Assembly: GCA_900547475.1 (NCBI GenBank)
Contig: URGW01000051.1
Location: 1-17,977, forward strand
Direction of reading: 5' to 3'
Source of the DNA: an uncultured Clostridium sp.
GTDB taxonomy: Bacteria > Bacillota > Clostridia > Clostridiales > Clostridiaceae
Length of the DNA: 17,977 bases
Shown in pieces: positions 7,731 to 16,068 of the stretch. The position numbers were made by a program, and so were the translations under genes. The notes beneath the pieces are model-generated. The model was not told where the DNA came from and searched no databases. It was given only the letters and a program-made list of their open reading frames with translations. How positions within the stretch are numbered: position 1 is the first letter of the stretch; the number at the start of each line of letters is the position of its first letter.

Positions 7731-9401
7731 ATGAAGAGTGATATTCAAATAGCGCAAGAGGCAAAAATGGAACCTATAGTAAAGATTGCGGAAAAATTAA
7801 ATTTAGGTGAGGATGACATAGAGCTTTACGGAAAATATAAATGCAAGATTTCTTTAGATGTATTAAAAAATAATAAAGATAAGAAAGATGGGAAATTGGT
7901 ACTTGTTACAGCAATAAATCCTACTCCTGCTGGAGAGGGAAAATCTACAGTTACGGTAGGATTAGGGCAAGCGCTATGTAAAATAGGTAAAAAAGCAGTA
8001 ATAGCTTTAAGAGAACCATCTTTAGGACCTGTATTTGGAGTAAAGGGAGGAGCTGCTGGTGGTGGATACGCACAAGTTGTTCCAATGGAAGATATAAATT
8101 TACATTTTACAGGGGATATGCATGCTATTACAACAGCAAATAATTTATTATGTGCAGCTATAGATAATCATATTCATCAAGGAAATGATCTTAGAATAGA
8201 TTCAAGAAGAATTATATTTAAAAGAGTTATGGATATGAATGATAGAGCTTTAAGAAACATAGTTGTAGGTATGGGAGGAAAAGTTAATGGATTCTTAAGA
8301 GAGGATGGATTCATGATAACTGTTGCTTCTGAAATAATGGCTATTCTTTGTTTAGCTACAAGTTTATCTGATTTAAAAGAAAGAATGGGAAACATATTAA
8401 TTGCATATGATTTAGATGGAAATCCAGTGTATGCAAAACAATTAAAAGTCGAAGGTGCAATGGCGTTACTAATGAAGGATGCAGTAAAGCCTAACCTAGT
8501 TCAAACATTAGAAAATACACCTGCTATAATTCATGGTGGGCCATTTGCAAATATTGCACATGGATGTAATTCTATAGTTGCGACAAAGATGGCATTAAAA
8601 TTAGGCGATATTGTTGTTACTGAAGGTGGATTTGGAGCAGATCTTGGGGCAGAAAAATTCTTAGATATAAAATGTAGATATGGTAATTTAAATCCAAATT
8701 GTATAGTTATAGTTGCTACAATGAGAGCATTGAAACATCATGGAGGAGTTAAAAAGGAAGAATTAAATATACCAAATGTAGAAGCTTTAGCTAAGGGAAT
8801 AGTTAATTTAGAGAAGCAAATAGAGAATATGAAGAAATACAATGTACCAGTTGTAGTTGCTATTAATAAGTTTGTAACAGATTCAGATGAAGAAATACAA
8901 TTTATTAAGGAATTCTGCGCAAAGCTAGGAGTAAAAGTAGCTCTAAGTGATGTATGGGCTAAAGGTGGAGAAGGTGGATTAGAATTAGCTAATATAGTGA
9001 ATGATGTATTAGATAATGAAGAATCAAGCTTCAAAGTATTATATGATGAAAAAGATACTATTAAAGATAAGATATTAACTATTGCCAGGGAAATATATGG
9101 AGCAAAAAGTGTTTTATATACTCCTGCAGCAAGTAGACAAATTGCAGAACTTGAGAAGTTTGAATTAGATAAATTGCCTATTTGTATGGCTAAAACTCAA
9201 TACTCATTGTCAGATAATCCTAGTTTATTAGGAAGACCTGAAAACTTCGATATAACTGTAAAGGAAGTTAGAGTATCAAATGGTGCAGGATTTATAGTTG
9301 TTTTAACTGGTGATATAATGACAATGCCAGGTTTACCAAAGGTTCCTGCAGCTAATAAAATGGATATTTTAGAAAGTGGAGAAATTGTAGGATTATTTTA
9401 A
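7731..9401 (+). CDS. fhs: Formate-tetrahydrofolate ligase (10-formyl-THF synthetase)
   Basis: The enzyme joins formate to tetrahydrofolate with ATP hydrolysis to give 10-formyl-THF. It feeds one-carbon units to purine and fMet synthesis and, in acetogens, serves the methyl branch of the Wood-Ljungdahl pathway. Its presence here does not by itself imply acetogenesis, since many clostridia have it. The protein is 556 residues, the standard bacterial length. The nucleotide-binding loop TPAGEGKST lies at 65-73, followed by GLGQAL and the characteristic REPSLGPVFGVKGGAAGGGYAQ region near 90-115. A perfect AAGGAGG (7716-7722) precedes ATG by 8 nt. It stands alone, with a long unexplained upstream region and a possible terminator at 9487. 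Confidence 0.97.
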   Translation: MKSDIQIAQEAKMEPIVKIAEKLNLGEDDIELYGKYKCKISLDVLKNNKDKKDGKLVLVTAINPTPAGEGKSTVTVGLGQALCKIGKKAVIALREPSLGPVFGVKGGAAGGGYAQVVPMEDINLHFTGDMHAITTANNLLCAAIDNHIHQGNDLRIDSRRIIFKRVMDMNDRALRNIVVGMGGKVNGFLREDGFMITVASEIMAILCLATSLSDLKERMGNILIAYDLDGNPVYAKQLKVEGAMALLMKDAVKPNLVQTLENTPAIIHGGPFANIAHGCNSIVATKMALKLGDIVVTEGGFGADLGAEKFLDIKCRYGNLNPNCIVIVATMRALKHHGGVKKEELNIPNVEALAKGIVNLEKQIENMKKYNVPVVVAINKFVTDSDEEIQFIKEFCAKLGVKVALSDVWAKGGEGGLELANIVNDVLDNEESSFKVLYDEKDTIKDKILTIAREIYGAKSVLYTPAASRQIAELEKFELDKLPICMAKTQYSLSDNPSLLGRPENFDITVKEVRVSNGAGFIVVLTGDIMTMPGLPKVPAANKMDILESGEIVGLF

Positions 9402-9420
9402 TATTTAAAATTTACAACAC

Positions 9421-9448
9421 TTGACAAATAGTACGTAATTGTTAAAAT
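9421..9448 (+). promoter_or_regulatory. Candidate coaX-dusB promoter
   Basis: TTGACA (9421-9426) is followed after 16 bp by TAAAAT (9443-9448). It lies 84 bp before the coaX start. A hairpin lies between it and the gene. Confidence 0.5.
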
Positions 9449-9486
9449 TAAATTATTAGTTTTAATTACTGTTTAATATTACGATA

Positions 9487-9514
9487 AAAGCAGCTTTAGG
9501 GCTGCTTTAATTAT
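9487..9514 (+). terminator. Possible weak terminator or attenuator between fhs and coaX
   Basis: AAAGCAGC and GCTGCTTT (9487-9494 with 9501-9508) form a perfect 8-bp stem with a six-base loop, followed only by AATTAT rather than a T run. It could be the fhs terminator. It also lies downstream of the TTGACA/TAAAAT promoter, so coaX transcripts from that promoter would carry it in their leader. Confidence 0.45.
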
Positions 9515-9531
9515 GTTAAGGTGGTGCGTTT

Positions 9532-10311
9532 ATGATTCTACTGGTAGATGTGGGGAATACCAATATAGTTATAGGAGTATATAAAGATAATGATTATATA
9601 GCTGGTTGGAGAATTTCTACTGATTCCAAAAAAACTTCAGATGAATATGGGATACAAATGATACAATTATTTAACCAAAATGATTTAAATCCAAAAGAAG
9701 TTAAGGGAATAATAATATCTTCTGTTGTACCTAATATAATGCATTCTTTAGAAAATATGATAAAAAAGAGTTTTAATATAGATCCTATAATTGTTGGACC
9801 TGGAGTGAAAACAGGTATAAATATTAAGTATGATAACCCTAAGGAAGTAGGAGCAGATAGAATAGTAAATGCAGTTGCTGCTCATGAAATATATAGAAGA
9901 GACGTAATAATTATTGATTTCGGTACAGCTACTACTTATTGTGCGGTTACTGAAGGAGGTAATTATCTAGGTGGGTGTATTTGTCCAGGCGTAAGAATAT
10001 CTTCCGATGCTTTATTTGAAAGAGCGGCAAAACTACCAAGAGTAGAGTTAGAATTACCAAAAAGTATAATATGTAAAAATACAGTTTCAAGTATGCAAGC
10101 TGGTATATTGTATGGATATATAGGGCAAGTAGAATATATAGTTAATAAAATAAAGAGTGAAATGATTACAATGGGACTTGAAAATCCGTATGTAATTGCA
10201 ACTGGAGGATTAGCTAATTTAATAGCAAAATCAACAGATGTTATAGATAAAGTTGATTCTAGCTTAACGTTAGAGGGGTTAAGAATAATATATGATAAAA
10301 ATAAGGAGTAA
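9532..10311 (+). CDS. coaX: Type III pantothenate kinase
   Basis: CoaX catalyses the first committed step of coenzyme A synthesis, the ATP-dependent phosphorylation of pantothenate. The type III enzyme is the one not inhibited by CoA. It belongs to the ASKHA fold. Residues 6-10 give the phosphate-binding motif DVGNT, 107-110 give GADR (pantothenate site and dimer interface), 127-135 give the second phosphate loop IIDFGTATT, and ATGG near 213-216 is the adenosine motif. The 259-residue length is normal. The ribosome binding site AAGGTGG lies shortly before ATG 9532. dusB starts 4 bp after the stop, and its ribosome binding site AAGGAG sits in the last coaX codons. The pair is therefore an operon, as in many clostridia. 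Confidence 0.95.
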   Translation: MILLVDVGNTNIVIGVYKDNDYIAGWRISTDSKKTSDEYGIQMIQLFNQNDLNPKEVKGIIISSVVPNIMHSLENMIKKSFNIDPIIVGPGVKTGINIKYDNPKEVGADRIVNAVAAHEIYRRDVIIIDFGTATTYCAVTEGGNYLGGCICPGVRISSDALFERAAKLPRVELELPKSIICKNTVSSMQAGILYGYIGQVEYIVNKIKSEMITMGLENPYVIATGGLANLIAKSTDVIDKVDSSLTLEGLRIIYDKNKE

Positions 10312-10315
10312 ATAA

Positions 10316-11296
10316 ATGAAAATAGGAAACCTTGATTTTGAAAAAAGTGTTTTCTTAGCACCTATGGCAGGAGTTACTGATATTTCATTTAGAGGTCTAT
10401 GTAAAGAAATGGGATGTGGATTAGTTTATACTGAAATGGTAAGTGCGAAAGCATTATATTATGGCAGTGAAAATACACAAGCACTTCTGAGAATAGCTGA
10501 TGAAGAAAAGCCAGTCGCAGCTCAAATTTTTGGAAATGATCCTAAGATAATGGCTGAAGTAGTACAAAGTCATTTTAATAAAATGAATGATATATGTATA
10601 TTAGACATTAATATGGGATGTCCAGCACCTAAGATAACAAAAAATGGTGAAGGATCAGCATTAATGCTAAATCCTAAATTAGCTGGAGAAATAGTTGGTG
10701 AAATAAAGAAAGTTTCAAATAAACCAGTTACAGTTAAATTTAGAAAAGGATACGATGATGATAATATTAATGCAGTTGAATTTGCAAAAATCATGGAGTA
10801 TTCAGGAGCTGATGCCATTGCCATTCATGGAAGAACTAAAAAACAAATGTATGAAGGTAAGGCAGATTGGGATATAATAGGTAAAGTAAAGAAAGCTGTT
10901 TCAATTCCTGTTATAGGTAATGGTGATGTATTTACACAAGAAAATGCTTTAAGAATGAAAGAAATAACTGACTGTGATGCAATAATGATTGCAAGAGGAA
11001 GTATGGGGAATCCATGGATCTTTAATCAAATAGAAAGAGTATTAAATGGTAAAGAGATATTACCTATTAGTGCAGAAGAAAAGATTAATATGTGTTTAAG
11101 ACACTATGAATTAGCAATTAAGTATGATGGTGAGTTTAAAGCTGTTAGAGAAATGAGAAAGCATACAGCGTGGTATCTAAAAGGATTGCCAAAAAGTAGT
11201 GAAATTAGAAATGTAGTTAACAGTTTATCTACAACTCAAGAAGTAGTTAATACTTTACAAAATTATAAAGAAGAATTAATAAATTTATGCTTATAG
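10316..11296 (+). CDS. dusB: tRNA-dihydrouridine synthase, DusB type
   Basis: This FMN- and NADPH-dependent enzyme reduces uridines of the tRNA D arm to dihydrouridine. In 326 residues it has the usual TIM-barrel start APMAGVTD at 15-22, the catalytic-cysteine motif DINMGCPAPK at 97-106 with Cys102 as the proton donor, and the FMN/phosphate-binding segments IHGRT near 163-167 and IGNGDVF near 198-204. The target uridine cannot be decided from sequence. The dusB name follows overall similarity to the Firmicutes enzyme next to lysS. It is translationally coupled to coaX. I see no strong terminator between it and greA, only AT-only inverted repeats. Confidence 0.92.
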   Translation: MKIGNLDFEKSVFLAPMAGVTDISFRGLCKEMGCGLVYTEMVSAKALYYGSENTQALLRIADEEKPVAAQIFGNDPKIMAEVVQSHFNKMNDICILDINMGCPAPKITKNGEGSALMLNPKLAGEIVGEIKKVSNKPVTVKFRKGYDDDNINAVEFAKIMEYSGADAIAIHGRTKKQMYEGKADWDIIGKVKKAVSIPVIGNGDVFTQENALRMKEITDCDAIMIARGSMGNPWIFNQIERVLNGKEILPISAEEKINMCLRHYELAIKYDGEFKAVREMRKHTAWYLKGLPKSSEIRNVVNSLSTTQEVVNTLQNYKEELINLCL

Positions 11297-11360
11297 AGAT
11301 ATATAATTTATTATTAATAATATAGTAATATATAAGTGTTTAAAATAGTTAGTTATTTTG

Positions 11361-11389
11361 TTGACAGATGAAATAGCCTGATTTATAAT
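11361..11389 (+). promoter_or_regulatory. Consensus sigma-A promoter for greA-lysS
   Basis: TTGACA (11361-11366), a 17-bp spacer and TATAAT (11384-11389) match the housekeeping consensus at all twelve positions. This implies strong constitutive expression. The resulting leader is about 70 nt. Confidence 0.85.
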
Positions 11390-11466
11390 ATTTAAAATGA
11401 TTTTAAGATTACTAAGCTTCTGTGTTTAATATATGAATACGGTTAAGCTTTGAAGGGGAGAAAGAT

Positions 11467-11949
11467 ATGAGTCAATCAAAAAAATTTATAATGACTTACG
11501 AAGGTGTTAAAAAACTTGAAGAAGAGTTAGAATACTTAAAGACAGTAAAAAGAAAAGAAATTACAGAGAAGATAAAAGTAGCTTTAGGATATGGAGATTT
11601 AAGTGAAAATTCTGAGTATGATGAAGCTAAAAACGATCAAGCTTTTACTGAAGGAAGAATAATTCAATTAGAAAACATGTTAAAAAATGCTGTAGTTGTT
11701 GATGAAAGTGAAATTCCGAAAGATAAGGTATCAGTAGGATCAATAGTTAAAGTTATGGATTACGAATTTGATGAAGAAGTTGAATATACAATAGTTGGTT
11801 CAGCAGAAGCAGATCCAATGAATTTTAAAATATCAAATGAATCACCAGTAGGTAGTGCATTAATAGGAAAGAAAGTTGGAGATGTAGTAGAAGTTGCAGT
11901 TCCAAGTGGAGTAAGTAAGTTTGAAGTCTTAGAAATAAGAAGAGACTAA
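11467..11949 (+). CDS. greA: Transcription elongation factor GreA
   Basis: GreA binds the secondary channel of RNA polymerase and stimulates cleavage of backtracked RNA, which rescues stalled complexes. The protein has the standard 160 residues. An N-terminal antiparallel coiled coil (about 10-75) bears the acidic tip GDLSENSEYDEAKNDQ at 43-58, where Asp44 and Glu47 are the expected catalytic-site residues. A C-terminal FKBP-like globular domain follows from about 80. GGGGAG precedes ATG 11467. lysS begins 15 bp after the stop. The greA-lysS pairing is common in clostridia and puts a transcription factor and a tRNA synthetase under one strong promoter. Confidence 0.96.
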   Translation: MSQSKKFIMTYEGVKKLEEELEYLKTVKRKEITEKIKVALGYGDLSENSEYDEAKNDQAFTEGRIIQLENMLKNAVVVDESEIPKDKVSVGSIVKVMDYEFDEEVEYTIVGSAEADPMNFKISNESPVGSALIGKKVGDVVEVAVPSGVSKFEVLEIRRD

Positions 11950-11964
11950 TTGGAGGTATAGTGA

Positions 11965-13470
11965 ATGTCAACGGAAGAAATGAACATGCAAGAACTAGAG
12001 TCGCAATTCAATGAACAAGAAAGATTAAGAAGAGAGAAACTAGTTCAATTACAACAAGAGGGAAAGGATCCTTTTGATGTATACAAAGTTAATAGAACAC
12101 ATAGTTCACAACAAGTTAAGGATAACTTTGAAGACTTAGAAGGTAAAGAAGTTACTGTTGCTGGTAGAATTATGTCTAAGAGAGGACAAGGAAAAGTTGT
12201 CTTTTCTGATATACACGATAGAGATGGAAAAATTCAATTATTCATAAAGATTGATGAAGTTGGAGAAGAAGCCTTAAAGCAATACAAGACTAATGATTTA
12301 GGTGATTGGGTTGTTTGTACTGGTGAAGTATTTAAAACTAAAACAGGAGAAATATCAGTTAAGGCTAAAACTTTAGAATTAATATGTAAGTCTTTAAAAC
12401 CACTTCCAGAAAAGTGGCATGGATTAAAAGATCCTGATTTAAGATATAGACAAAGAGAAGTAGATATAATAACTAACCCAGAAGTTAAAACTACTTTTAT
12501 GAAGAGAAGTCAAATAATCAAAGGAATAAGAGAGTTCTTAGATAATAGAGGATTTTTAGAAGTTGAAACTCCAATGCTTGCAACTATAGCTGGAGGAGCT
12601 TCTGCTAGACCATTTATAACTCATCATAACACACTAGATTTAGATATGTTTTTAAGAATAGCTCCAGAGTTATACTTAAAGAGATGTATTGTTGCTGGAT
12701 TTGAAAGAGTTTATGAATTAGGAAGAACTTTCAGAAATGAAGGTATGTCAGTAAGACATAATCCTGAATTTACTATGATAGAATTATATCAAGCATTTGC
12801 TGATTATAATGATATGATGGAATTAACTGAAAATATGGTAGCTGAAGTATGTAAGAAAGTTAATGGAACTACTAAGGTTACTTACCAAGGAACTGAAATT
12901 GACTTTATGCCACCATGGAGAAGAATTACTATGGTTGATGCTGTTAAAGAATATGCTGGAGTAGATTTCAAAGAAATTAAATCTGATGAAGAAGCTCAAG
13001 CTATTGCTAAAGAAAAGCATTTAGAATTCCCAAAACCATTAAATACTGTAACTAAAGGTGAAGTATTAAATGCATTATATGAAGAATTCTGTGAAGAACA
13101 TATGATTCAACCAACATTTATTATAGATTATCCAGTAGAGATTTCACCTCTTACAAAGAAAAAGAGAGGAGACGAAATGTTTACTGAAAGATTTGAAGGA
13201 TTTGTATTTGGTAGAGAATTATGTAATGCATATTCTGAATTAAATGATCCAATCGTTCAAAGAGAAAGATTCGCTCAACAAGAAAAAGAAAGAGAACTTG
13301 GTGATGATGAAGCTTATATGATAGATGAAGAATTCATGAGCGCATTAGAAACAGGTATGCCACCAACAGGTGGATTAGGAATAGGAATAGATAGATTAAT
13401 AATGTTCTTAACTGATTCAGCATCAATTAGAGACGTTATATTATTCCCAACAATGAAACCACAAAACTAA
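11965..13470 (+). CDS. lysS: Lysyl-tRNA synthetase, class II
   Basis: LysRS charges tRNA-Lys. The protein is 501 residues with an N-terminal helix, an OB-fold anticodon-binding domain (about 60-165) and a class II catalytic domain. Motif 2 is FERVYELGRTFRNEG at 246-260, and motif 3 is GGLGIGIDR at 469-477. The region SARPFITHHN at 213-222 belongs to the lysine/ATP pocket surroundings. GGAGG stands 9 nt before ATG 11965. It is the distal gene of greA-lysS and is closed by the terminator at 13531. I see no T-box leader before it. In Bacillus too, lysS lies after dusB and before a rRNA operon. Confidence 0.97.
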   Translation: MSTEEMNMQELESQFNEQERLRREKLVQLQQEGKDPFDVYKVNRTHSSQQVKDNFEDLEGKEVTVAGRIMSKRGQGKVVFSDIHDRDGKIQLFIKIDEVGEEALKQYKTNDLGDWVVCTGEVFKTKTGEISVKAKTLELICKSLKPLPEKWHGLKDPDLRYRQREVDIITNPEVKTTFMKRSQIIKGIREFLDNRGFLEVETPMLATIAGGASARPFITHHNTLDLDMFLRIAPELYLKRCIVAGFERVYELGRTFRNEGMSVRHNPEFTMIELYQAFADYNDMMELTENMVAEVCKKVNGTTKVTYQGTEIDFMPPWRRITMVDAVKEYAGVDFKEIKSDEEAQAIAKEKHLEFPKPLNTVTKGEVLNALYEEFCEEHMIQPTFIIDYPVEISPLTKKKRGDEMFTERFEGFVFGRELCNAYSELNDPIVQRERFAQQEKERELGDDEAYMIDEEFMSALETGMPPTGGLGIGIDRLIMFLTDSASIRDVILFPTMKPQN

Positions 13471-13530
13471 TAAAAATAACATTGCAGTTAACATTAGATG
13501 TATTTAAATTAACTAATAAGAATTGCTAAA

Positions 13531-13570
13531 AAAGAACAACCTTTAATTTATATTAGAGGTTGTTTTTTCT
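13531..13570 (+). terminator. Rho-independent terminator after greA-lysS
   Basis: AACAACCT and AGGTTGTT (13535-13542 with 13557-13564) form the core stem, extended outward by G-U and A-T pairs. A loop of 14 bases separates the arms and six T residues follow the G. Confidence 0.88.
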
Positions 13571-13650
13571 TTAGAAGATTACATTTACTAAAGGATTATA
13601 GAAAATTTTTATAAGCAGTAGAAACACAGAGTGTAAGAAGCATATTTTTA
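13567..13650. repeat. Dispersed intergenic repeat, copy 2
   Basis: This block aligns gaplessly with 110-193. Shared blocks include TTCTTTAG at the start, CTAAAG, GAAACACA and GAAGCA. The inverted repeat at its 5' end is decayed here (TTTAGAAGATTACATTTACTAAAG) compared with copy 1. Like copy 1, it starts in the T tract of a terminator and stands upstream of a new transcription unit. The rest of the gap to the tRNA promoter is AT-rich with no gene. Confidence 0.6.
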
Positions 13651-13775
13651 ATTTATTGCCTAAATAAGGGGATAACTAAGAAGTCAATTTATTATAGTTA
13701 TATTAAATTTTAAAATGAAATTTAGCCTTATAACAAAGAAGTAAGAAAAAAATTTAAAAAAGTAGAAAAAAAGTG

Positions 13776-13803
13776 TTGCATTTTATATAAAAGCTGATAT
13801 AAT
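13776..13803 (+). promoter_or_regulatory. Promoter of the tRNA-Asn pair
   Basis: TTGCAT (13776-13781), a 16-bp spacer and a perfect TATAAT (13798-13803) end 17 bp before the first tRNA. An A-rich stretch just upstream could act as an UP element. Confidence 0.7.
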
Positions 13804-13820
13804 AAATTATGCAATGACAT

Positions 13821-13895
<75 letters not shown>

Positions 13896-13922
13896 CTTTA
13901 AATTTCATTGCTGCAATAATAT

Positions 13923-13997
<75 letters not shown>

Positions 13998-14007
13998 TTT
14001 TTATTTT

Positions 14008-14060
14008 AAAAGAGTTTTGTAAGAGCAGATAAGGTCTGTTGATACAAAGCTCTTTTTTTA
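14008..14060 (+). terminator. Rho-independent terminator after the tRNA-Asn genes
   Basis: AAAGAGTTTTGTA (14008-14020) pairs with TACAAAGCTCTTT (14043-14055) with one G-U pair, around an internal CAGAT/GTCTG hairpin. A T run follows. Confidence 0.88.
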
Positions 14061-14095
14061 TAAATATATAATTAAAAAAGAGATTATGATTTAGC

Positions 14096-14123
14096 TTGAC
14101 ATATAAAGGTCATTTGATAAAAT
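14096..14123 (+). promoter_or_regulatory. Promoter of the glyS T-box transcript
   Basis: TTGACA (14096-14101) and TAAAAT (14118-14123) are 16 bp apart and lie just upstream of the T-box leader. Confidence 0.65.
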
Positions 14124-14139
14124 TAATATATAAAATTTA

Positions 14140-14328
14140 ATAAACATGTTGAGAAAGAAAAGTAGTTTTAATATTCTTTTTAGAGAGATGATGGTAGGTG
14201 AAAATCATTAAGATGTTAAAATGAAGGGAACTTTTGAGTGTTAATTTAGAAAGTTGGGCTTTAGCCAAGAAGGGTGGAACCGCGGAATTTATTTTCGTCC
14301 CTTTATGGTTATAAGGCTTTTTTTATTA
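14140..14328 (+). promoter_or_regulatory. Glycine T-box riboswitch controlling glyS
   Basis: T-box leaders sense uncharged tRNA and allow read-through into synthetase genes. The invariant T-box AAGGGTGGAACCGCGG lies at 14270-14285 and its partner CGTCCCTT near 14296-14303, forming the antiterminator. In Stem I, AGAGAG, GGTAGGTGAAAATC and the 3' strand CTTTTGAG are visible. The specifier is most likely GGA (14227-14229, just before ACTTTTGAG); read one base earlier it is GGG. Both are glycine codons. The terminator probably pairs TAGCCAAGAAGGG with CCCTTTATGGTTA and ends in the T run at 14318-14324. Confidence 0.93.
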
Positions 14329-14353
14329 TAAAAAATATTTAGGAGGATTAAAA

Positions 14354-15745
14354 ATGGCAGTAGAAAAGACTATGGATAAAATCGTTGCTTTATGTAAAAG
14401 CAGAGGTTTTATATTTCCAGGATCAGAAATATACGGAGGACTTGCTAACTCATGGGATTATGGCCCATTAGGAGTAGAATTCAAAAATAATGTTAAGAAG
14501 GCTTGGTGGAAAAAGTTTGTTCAAGAAAGTCCTTATAATGTAGGAGTTGATTGTGCAATATTAATGAATCCAGAAGTTTGGGTTGCATCAGGGCATGTTG
14601 GTGGATTCTCAGATCCTTTAATGGATTGTAAAGAATGTAAATCAAGATTTAGAGCAGATAAGTTAGTTGAAGATCATATGACTGAAAATGGTGTAGAAGT
14701 TGCTTGTGCTGATGGATGGACTAATGAAGAATTAATGGAATATATAACTAAGAATAATATAGTTTGTCCTAAGTGTGGAAAAATGAACTACACAGATATA
14801 AGAAAGTTTAACTTAATGTTTAAGACTTTCCAAGGAATAACTGAAGATTCAGCTAGTACAGTATACTTAAGACCAGAAACAGCTCAAGGTATATTTGTTA
14901 ATTTCAAATCAGTTCAAAGAACTTCAAGAAAAAAGGTACCATTTGGTATAGCTCAAATTGGTAAGTCTTTCAGAAATGAAATAACTCCAGGAAACTTTAC
15001 TTTCAGAACAAGAGAGTTCGAACAAATGGAATTAGAATTCTTCTGTAAGCCAGGTACAGATTTGGAGTGGTTTGGATATTGGAAGGATTACTGCTGGAAC
15101 TTCTTATTAAACTTAGGAGTTAATTCAGAATGTTTAAGAATGAGAGATCATGGTGAAGAAGAATTATCATTCTACTCAAATGCAACATCAGATATAGAAT
15201 ATTTATTCCCATTTGGTTGGGGAGAACTTTGGGGAATAGCTGATAGAACAGATTATGACTTAAAGAAACATGCTGAACATTCAGGAACAGATATGACATA
15301 CCTAGATCCAACAACTAATGAGAAATATATACCATATTGTATAGAACCATCATTAGGTGCAGATAGAGTTGCATTAGCATTTTTAGTTGATGCTTATGAT
15401 GAGGAAGAATTAGAAGGTGGAGATGTAAGAACTGTTATGCACTTACATCCAGCATTAGCTCCATATAAGGCTGCTGTATTACCATTATCTAAAAAATTAT
15501 CAGAAAAAGCTGATGAAGTTTATTCAATGTTAGCTAAAAACTTTAACATTGAGTATGATGAAACAGGAAGTATTGGTAAGAGATATAGAAGACAAGATGA
15601 AATAGGAACACCATTCTGTATAACTGTTGATTTTGAAACTGAAAATGATGGATGTGTTACTATAAGACATAGAGATTCAATGACTCAAGAAAGAGTTAAG
15701 ATAGAAGAATTAAATGACTTTATTGCAAAAAGTCTAGAGTTTTAG
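14354..15745 (+). CDS. glyS: Glycyl-tRNA synthetase, dimeric (alpha2) type
   Basis: It charges tRNA-Gly. The 463-residue single chain is the archaeal/eukaryotic-like homodimeric form (often called glyQS) and not the alpha2-beta2 enzyme. Class II motif 2 is FRNEITP at 206-212 and motif 3 is GADRVALAFL at 335-344. An insertion carries CxxC pairs at Cys92/Cys95 and Cys138/Cys141, which look like a zinc-binding site. The C-terminal anticodon-binding domain covers about 368-460. AGGAGG lies about 8 nt before ATG 14354. Expression is governed by the glycine T-box directly upstream, and a terminator follows. It is a single-gene unit. Confidence 0.97.
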   Translation: MAVEKTMDKIVALCKSRGFIFPGSEIYGGLANSWDYGPLGVEFKNNVKKAWWKKFVQESPYNVGVDCAILMNPEVWVASGHVGGFSDPLMDCKECKSRFRADKLVEDHMTENGVEVACADGWTNEELMEYITKNNIVCPKCGKMNYTDIRKFNLMFKTFQGITEDSASTVYLRPETAQGIFVNFKSVQRTSRKKVPFGIAQIGKSFRNEITPGNFTFRTREFEQMELEFFCKPGTDLEWFGYWKDYCWNFLLNLGVNSECLRMRDHGEEELSFYSNATSDIEYLFPFGWGELWGIADRTDYDLKKHAEHSGTDMTYLDPTTNEKYIPYCIEPSLGADRVALAFLVDAYDEEELEGGDVRTVMHLHPALAPYKAAVLPLSKKLSEKADEVYSMLAKNFNIEYDETGSIGKRYRRQDEIGTPFCITVDFETENDGCVTIRHRDSMTQERVKIEELNDFIAKSLEF

Positions 15746-15749
15746 TTTT

Positions 15750-15800
15750 ATAGCGTTAGGATATGTGTTTAGAATAGCATTTCCTAACGCTATTTTGCTT
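15750..15800 (+). terminator. Rho-independent terminator after glyS
   Basis: ATAGCGTTAGGA and TCCTAACGCTAT (15750-15761 with 15782-15793) form a perfect 12-bp stem around a 20-base loop, followed by TTTTGCTTTT. Confidence 0.88.
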
Positions 15801-15956
15801 TTATATATTATAAGTTGTTAAATATATAAAGTATTATCAAAGAATAAATTTAATATAATATAGTGCAGCAAGTTAAATTAAAGATAAAATATATAATATT
15901 AAAGATAATACTTAAAGCAATAGGAGTATATTTTTATAGAGTAAGTATTTAAGATG

Positions 15957-15985
15957 TTAAATTATAGAATATAAGAATTTATAAT
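15957..15985 (+). promoter_or_regulatory. Possible murD promoter
   Basis: The gap 15801-16068 is almost pure AT and has no gene. Within it, TTAAAT (15957-15962) and a perfect TATAAT (15980-15985) are 17 bp apart. A second TATAAT lies at 15988-15993. ATTAAAGATA occurs twice 21 bp apart (15877 and 15898), with no obvious role. In such AT-rich DNA the promoter call is weak. Confidence 0.35.
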
Positions 15986-16068
15986 GATATAATTATTTAT
16001 ATGTTGGAAAGAATCAATAATATAAACATAGATAAATATGTATTGTGTATAAGTGTGGAGGCAATTTA

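Noticed and set aside
16045..16068. GTG start extending murD by eight residues
   Set aside because: The strong GGAGG lies inside this extension and is spaced for ATG 16069, where family homology begins.
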